From Helicobacteraceae bacterium (GTDB taxonomy: Bacteria > Campylobacterota > Campylobacteria > Campylobacterales > SZUA-545), in NCBI GenBank assembly GCA_003250175.1, contig QKHD01000039.1, forward strand, positions 1 through 9,867: 9,867 bases of DNA, in the 5' to 3' direction. The notes under the pieces were generated by a model. The model had not been told where the DNA came from, did not search any database, and saw nothing but the letters and a program-made list of their open reading frames with translations. The first letter of the stretch is position 1, and each line of letters opens with the position of its first letter. Of the stretch, positions 6,077-9,867 are shown in pieces. The position numbers were made by a program, and so were the translations under genes.

Positions 6077-7364
6077 GCCCTCCTTTACGGAAGAGGGCTT
6101 ACGGGAGCTGATTATCGGCCGCCACAAGCGGCACTATTTTGACTACACCGCCTCGGGGCTGGCCTTTGAGCCGATCGAATCGCGGATCAGGGAGGTGCTG
6201 GAGACCTACGCCAACACCCACTCCAAAGAGGCGACCATGGCGGCGCTGACCAACGACTACTACGAAGACGCCAGGGAGAACCTGGCCAAGCAGCTCGGGG
6301 TGGACGACCGGTTTGCGGTGCTGCCCTGCGGGTGCGGGGCAACCCGCGCCATCAAACGGCTGCAGGAGCTGTTGGGGCTCTACATCCCTCCGGCTACGAG
6401 ACGGCGGCTCATTTTAGAGCCCACCGCCTCCTCGTTGCCGCTGGTGATCGTGGGGCCGTACGAGCACCACTCCAACGAAGTGAGCTACCGCGAAGCGATG
6501 TGCGAAACGGTGCGCATCGGGCTGGATGCCGACGGGCTGGTCGACCTGGCCGCCTTGGAGCAGGTGCTCGAAGCCAACCAGGGCCGCGAGATGATCGGGG
6601 CCTTTTGCATCGCTTCCAATGTGACGGGGGTGGTCACCCCCTACGCGGCCATCTCCGGATTGCTGCGGCGGTACGGGGCGCTGGTCTGTTTTGATGCGGC
6701 GGCTTCGTCGCCCTATATGAACATCGACGCGTCGCTTTATGACGCGCTGGTGCTCTCCCCTCACAAACTGTTGGGTGGGCCGGGATCGTGCGGGCTTTTG
6801 GTGGTGCGGCGCACCATCGTGCAGGCCTCCACCGGCCCCACCTTCGCCGGAGGGGGCACGGTGGCCTATGTGAGCCGCCGTTCGCACCGGTTTGACGACG
6901 AGATCGAAACCCGCGAAGACGCGGGAACCCCGGGCATTTTGCAGCTGATCCGGGCCAGCCTGGCCTATCAGCTGCGCAACGAACTGGGACTGGACTGGAT
7001 CAAGGAGCGCAAGCACCATCTGCACCGCCGCTTCCTTGACGGCCTCAAAACCCTCTCCGGATGCACCGTCTACGGAGACCAAGAGGGCGAGAGCATGGGG
7101 ATCGTCTCCTTCAATATCGAAGGGGCCGACCCCTACGCCCTGTGCGGGGCGCTCTCGCAACACTACGGAATCGAAACCCGGGCAGGGTGTGCCTGCGCCG
7201 GTCCCTACGGGCACGACCTGTTGGGGCTGGATGACGACGCGGTGCTCATGCGCCGACCGGGATGGCTGCGGGTAAGTCTGCACTTTACCCACGAAGAGGA
7301 GGATGTGGATTTCCTCCTCAAGGCCCTTGGCGAAAGCGCGGGGGCGCTACAAACGAAAGGATAG
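6045..7364 (+). CDS. class V aminotransferase-fold PLP enzyme, cysteine desulfurase-like
   Basis: This 439-residue protein belongs to the fold-type I PLP family that includes SufS/CsdA cysteine desulfurases. The PLP lysine is K241 in SPHKLLGGPGS. GPYEHHSNEVSYRE contributes to the active site, REDAGTPGI matches the family, and C382/C384 in RAGCACAG occupy the loop where desulfurases carry the sulfur-accepting cysteine. The start is a GTG at 6045, chosen because GGAG (6034-6037) is 7 nt upstream; another in-frame GTG at 6006 has no ribosome-binding site. The gene begins 32 nt inside the sulfite reductase gene, so the two are coupled. Its place between the sulfite reductase and siroheme synthase suggests a job in sulfur delivery or cysteine turnover, but class V members also include lyases, epimerases and transaminases. 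The substrate is not determined by the sequence. Confidence 0.85.
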   Translation: MKTRLFRPLLEPSFTEEGLRELIIGRHKRHYFDYTASGLAFEPIESRIREVLETYANTHSKEATMAALTNDYYEDARENLAKQLGVDDRFAVLPCGCGATRAIKRLQELLGLYIPPATRRRLILEPTASSLPLVIVGPYEHHSNEVSYREAMCETVRIGLDADGLVDLAALEQVLEANQGREMIGAFCIASNVTGVVTPYAAISGLLRRYGALVCFDAAASSPYMNIDASLYDALVLSPHKLLGGPGSCGLLVVRRTIVQASTGPTFAGGGTVAYVSRRSHRFDDEIETREDAGTPGILQLIRASLAYQLRNELGLDWIKERKHHLHRRFLDGLKTLSGCTVYGDQEGESMGIVSFNIEGADPYALCGALSQHYGIETRAGCACAGPYGHDLLGLDDDAVLMRRPGWLRVSLHFTHEEEDVDFLLKALGESAGALQTKG

Positions 7365-7368
7365 TATT

Positions 7369-8727
7369 ATGGGAAGCCTGCCGATACTGCTGAAACCGGA
7401 CCGCATTTTATTGATCGGTGCCGGTAACGTCGGTTTGCAGAAGGCACGGGTCCTGGCCGAGAACGATCTGGTCGTGACCGTGATTTCAGAGACCTTCAAC
7501 CCCGCATTCTATTCGCTTCCCCATCTCCTTCTCGGCCAACGGGTTTGTGCTCGTGACCTGGCTGGGTATGACGTGGTGATTGACGCGACGGGATGCCCGG
7601 AGGTTGCCGACATGCTCAAACAGGAAAAAACCCGCCGCGGCTTTTTGCTCAATGTGGTCGACGTACCCGAATCGTGCGATTTTTATTTTGCCTCGCTTTT
7701 GCAGCGCGGCCCCATCAAGGTGGCCGTCTCCAGCGAAGGCTACAGCCCCACCATGACCCAGTGCATCCGCGAGCGGATCGCTCAGGTGCTTCCGGAGAGC
7801 CTGGGCGAGCTGGCCTTGCAAAAGGGCCGGGAGCGCCGAGAGGGGCGGATCGACCCCGCCGCCACGCGCCGCCAGACCCAGGCCCTTTTGGGCAAGGTCT
7901 TTCTGGTCGGCTGCGGCATCGGTGACGTGGAGCTGCTCACCCTCAAAGCCTACCGCGCCATCAAAGAGGCCGACGTGGTGCTGTACGACCACCTGATCAG
8001 CGACGCCATTTTGGAGCTGATTCCGGAGCACTCCGAGCGGGCCTACGTGGGCAAACGCAAGGGGCACCACAGCATGACCCAGGAGGCGATCAACACCCTA
8101 CTGGAAGATTACGCCAAGCAGGGCAAACACGTCGCCCGCCTCAAAAGCGGCGACCCCTATATCTTCGGACGGGGCGCGGAAGAGGCGCTCCACCTGGGGA
8201 GTCTCGGGATCGAGGTGGAGGTGATCGCGGGGATCTCCTCCGCCATTGCGGGGCCTGCCAGCGCGGGCATCCCACCGACGGCCAGAGGCTATGCGACCAA
8301 CTTCTCCATTGTTTCCGCCCACCTCAAGGACTCGAAGGTGAACCTCCACTGGCTGCCCCTGCTGCGGCTGCCGTCGCATACGACGGTGGTGCTCATGGGG
8401 CTGAGCCTGGCGGGGCACATCGCCGACGCGGCCATCGCCGGCGGGGTCGACCCGTCGCTGCCCGCGGCCATTATCGCCAACGCCTCCCGGCCCGACCAGC
8501 AGACGGTGGTGACCACCGTGGCCGGTCTGGGCGAGGCGGCCACGCAGGTGAATGGCCCGGCGGTTATCGTGTTGGGCGAGGTGGTGAAGCTGCACGGCAA
8601 GCTCCCCGGAAGCGAAAAATCCTGCATCCGCGACGACCTGCGGGCCGATATCCAAGGGATTTTAAGTTTACACGGGGTAGATTGGGGCGAAGAAACGCCC
8701 GGTCTATCTGAAAAGATCGCCGTCTGA
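7369..8727 (+). CDS. cysG: siroheme synthase, fused dehydrogenase/ferrochelatase and uroporphyrinogen-III methyltransferase
   Basis: CysG makes siroheme, the cofactor of the reductase upstream. The N-terminal domain (about 1-150) has a Rossmann NAD site GAGNVGLQKA (17-26), NVVDVP with the probable catalytic D98, and SSEGYSP with S126 matching the phosphorylated serine of E. coli CysG. It should oxidise precorrin-2 and insert iron. The C-terminal domain (about 174-415) is the SAM-dependent methyltransferase, with VGCGIGD (180-186), VARLKSGDPYIFGRG (255-269) and IAGISSAIAGPASAGIP (286-302). Length is 452 against 457 in E. coli, but the linker is about 40 residues shorter and there is a tail of about 40 residues. 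The usual GAGPGD loop reads GCGIGD. The ATG at 7369 is chosen for AAAGG at 7356-7360; an in-frame ATG at 7303 lies deep inside the preceding gene. Confidence 0.93.
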   Translation: MGSLPILLKPDRILLIGAGNVGLQKARVLAENDLVVTVISETFNPAFYSLPHLLLGQRVCARDLAGYDVVIDATGCPEVADMLKQEKTRRGFLLNVVDVPESCDFYFASLLQRGPIKVAVSSEGYSPTMTQCIRERIAQVLPESLGELALQKGRERREGRIDPAATRRQTQALLGKVFLVGCGIGDVELLTLKAYRAIKEADVVLYDHLISDAILELIPEHSERAYVGKRKGHHSMTQEAINTLLEDYAKQGKHVARLKSGDPYIFGRGAEEALHLGSLGIEVEVIAGISSAIAGPASAGIPPTARGYATNFSIVSAHLKDSKVNLHWLPLLRLPSHTTVVLMGLSLAGHIADAAIAGGVDPSLPAAIIANASRPDQQTVVTTVAGLGEAATQVNGPAVIVLGEVVKLHGKLPGSEKSCIRDDLRADIQGILSLHGVDWGEETPGLSEKIAV

Positions 8728-8730
8728 CGT

Positions 8731-8769
8731 GTGCCGGGCGAACCCTCAAACCAAGGGGCGCCCATGCAC
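8731..8769 (+). promoter_or_regulatory. RNA hairpin enclosing the ribosome-binding site and start codon of the SagB-like gene
   Basis: In RNA, GUGC (8731-8734) can pair with GCAC (8766-8769), GGGCG (8736-8740) with CGCCC (8759-8763), and CCCU (8743-8746) with AGGG (8754-8757), around a 7-nt loop (8747-8753). That is 13 pairs with small internal loops. The Shine-Dalgarno AAGGGG (8753-8758) is mostly in the stem and the AUG (8764-8766) lies at a small internal loop. A ribosome finishing cysG at UGA 8725-8727 would disrupt it, so translational coupling is the simplest reading. Confidence 0.5.
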
Positions 8770-9867
8770 GCCGATACCAACCACTCCTTTGATTCCGTCC
8801 GGAAAAACCCCAACTTCCTCGACTGGAACAGCCAGCCTCGAAACCACAAACTCTACCCCCATTTTTTCCGCCGCTACAAAACCGAAGCCTTTGAGCATTT
8901 CTCCCTTTGCGGCGGCATTACCCTAAAAAAACAGTACGGCCCGCAGCTGGTCTACCTCCGGACGGTGCCCAGTGCCGGGGCGCTTTACCCCAGTGAAGTC
9001 TACGTGCAGTTTCGGGGGCAGCCCGGCTGGGTGGATGGCATCTACCACTATGAGCCCCTGCACGACAACCTCACCCTGCTGCACGAGATCGAATCGGACG
9101 GGCTGGAAGCCTACCTGCCCGGAGAGGAAAAACAGGGCATCTGCTTTTTTATCAGCTCCGCCTATTTTAGGAGCAGCTGGAAATACAAAAACCGCGCCAT
9201 CCGCTACATCTACCTCGATGCGGGCCACCAGATCGGCACCATCGGCGCGATGCTGAACCTCAAGGGGGAGGCGTGGACGATCCGGTTTGATCTGGACCTG
9301 GAGGCGGCGAACCGTGATTTTGGCTTTGAAGGGGACGAGGTGATGCTGGCCGCCGTCACCGCCCAGCCCAAGGAGGCGCGACGGGCGGTACAGCCCCTGC
9401 GCGAAAAGCTCCCCACCGTCATGGCCACGGACTACCTGGAGCGCAACCCCTCCATCGAAGCGGCCTACGCGGAGTATGTGCAGGAACACCGCAAAGCCTA
9501 CGGCTCCGGAGGGTTCGGGGTCTATGCCAACGAGACGATTCTGGCGCGCCGGTCGCTGCGGCAATTTAGCGAGCGGGAAGACGGGCGGGAGATTTTCGAC
9601 TGGCTGATGGGGCTAAGCGACGAGGCGAAGGCGATGGGCATTACGCTGCACTGCAGTGTTAAAAATATTGCGGGGGTGACCTCCGGACTGTACCAAAACG
9701 GTGTGCTGACGAGCGAAGGGGATTTTTCCCGTAAGTGCGCTTATTTGTGTCTGGAGCAGAGCCTGGTGGCGCCGGCTAATGTGACGCTCTTTCTTACCGC
9801 GGACGAAGTAGAATACGGCCAGCGCTATATGATGACGGGGCTTTTGGGGCATCGGGTCTATCTGGAG
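8764..9867 (+). CDS. SagB/ThcOx-type nitroreductase-fold protein, tandem domains (3' end outside window)
   Basis: The open frame covers 368 codons and is still open at the window edge. It looks like a double-domain nitroreductase of the SagB/ThcOx group, FMN-dependent in characterised members. The first domain has RTVPSAGALYPSEVYV (66-81), GIYHYEPLHDNLTLL (92-106) and NRAIRYIYLDAGHQIG (143-158). The second begins with the ARRSLRQFSE motif (261-270), where many single-domain nitroreductases start. SagB-like enzymes oxidise azoline rings in peptide toxins, but stand-alone members of unknown substrate are common and no peptide-maturation partner is visible here. The ATG at 8764 has AAGGGG 5 nt upstream; an in-frame GTG at 8731 lacks a ribosome-binding site. 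It follows cysG by 36 nt and is probably part of the operon. Its role there is unknown. Confidence 0.8.
   Translation, partial: MHADTNHSFDSVRKNPNFLDWNSQPRNHKLYPHFFRRYKTEAFEHFSLCGGITLKKQYGPQLVYLRTVPSAGALYPSEVYVQFRGQPGWVDGIYHYEPLHDNLTLLHEIESDGLEAYLPGEEKQGICFFISSAYFRSSWKYKNRAIRYIYLDAGHQIGTIGAMLNLKGEAWTIRFDLDLEAANRDFGFEGDEVMLAAVTAQPKEARRAVQPLREKLPTVMATDYLERNPSIEAAYAEYVQEHRKAYGSGGFGVYANETILARRSLRQFSEREDGREIFDWLMGLSDEAKAMGITLHCSVKNIAGVTSGLYQNGVLTSEGDFSRKCAYLCLEQSLVAPANVTLFLTADEVEYGQRYMMTGLLGHRVYLE

Noticed and set aside
4664..6127. Long open frame of 487 codons on the - strand across the sulfite reductase gene
   Set aside because: The + strand product matches its family along its whole length. The antisense translation has no recognisable domain and is rich in Ala, Gly, His and Val, as expected from reading G+C-rich codons backwards.
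6414..7292. Long - strand open frame across the PLP enzyme gene
   Set aside because: Same reason: low-complexity antisense translation opposite a conserved protein.
7303..7368. Upstream ATG extending CysG by 22 residues
   Set aside because: It lies far inside the preceding gene, and the ATG at 7369 has a good ribosome-binding site and starts where the family starts.
8729..8926. Short + strand open frame of 65 codons after cysG
   Set aside because: It is out of frame with the SagB-like gene, which has a ribosome-binding site and clear family motifs over the same bases.

Overview
This window carries what looks like a nearly complete assimilatory sulfate reduction operon from a G+C-rich bacterium, preceded by a small regulator transcription unit. 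All genes are on the + strand. The best taxonomic guess is a sulfur-cycling Campylobacterota (formerly Epsilonproteobacteria) or a related proteobacterium. It rests on the one-piece siroheme reductase instead of CysJI, the CymR/IscR-sized Rrf2 regulator, AT-rich promoters in a G+C-rich genome, and the general look of the proteins. It is an inference, not a diagnosis.

Layout. Positions 1-41 may hold the last codons of an upstream + strand gene. Positions 41-240 are an AT-rich regulatory region with four copies of TTGAC and a good sigma70-type promoter (TTGACA, 17 bp, CATAAT). It drives a two-gene unit: a DUF4395 membrane protein (241-675) and an Rrf2-family regulator (683-1096). A strong intrinsic terminator (1109-1137) closes this unit. 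A second promoter/operator region (1132-1172) follows, sharing the 9-mer AATCTTGAC with the first regulatory region. It drives a tight eight-gene run: DUF2061 membrane protein, cysH, cysD, cysN, a siroheme/4Fe-4S sulfite reductase, a class V PLP enzyme resembling cysteine desulfurases, a bifunctional-type siroheme synthase (cysG), and a SagB/ThcOx-type nitroreductase-fold protein that runs off the right edge. Gaps are 0-36 nt and several genes overlap.

How the genes work together. CysDN makes adenosine 5'-phosphosulfate (APS) from sulfate and ATP. CysH has the Cys-Cys/CxxC 4Fe-4S ligands of the APS-using reductases and reduces APS directly to sulfite, so no APS kinase (cysC) is needed and none is present. 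The siroheme reductase takes sulfite to sulfide, and CysG supplies its siroheme. Its active-site Lys-x-Lys pair favours sulfite over nitrite as substrate. The Rrf2 protein has only one cysteine, so it cannot hold an IscR-type three-Cys cluster. In length and domain layout it resembles CymR, the cysteine-metabolism repressor of Bacillus, and the shared TTGAC-type boxes suggest it controls both its own unit and the sulfate operon.

The less explained parts are the PLP enzyme and the SagB-like protein built into the operon, the DUF4395 protein paired with the regulator, the extra cysteines in the N-terminal half of the sulfite reductase, and an RNA hairpin that encloses the ribosome-binding site and start codon of the SagB-like gene. 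I saw no tRNA, rRNA, CRISPR array, insertion sequence or phage gene. No gene-free stretch exceeds 300 bases.
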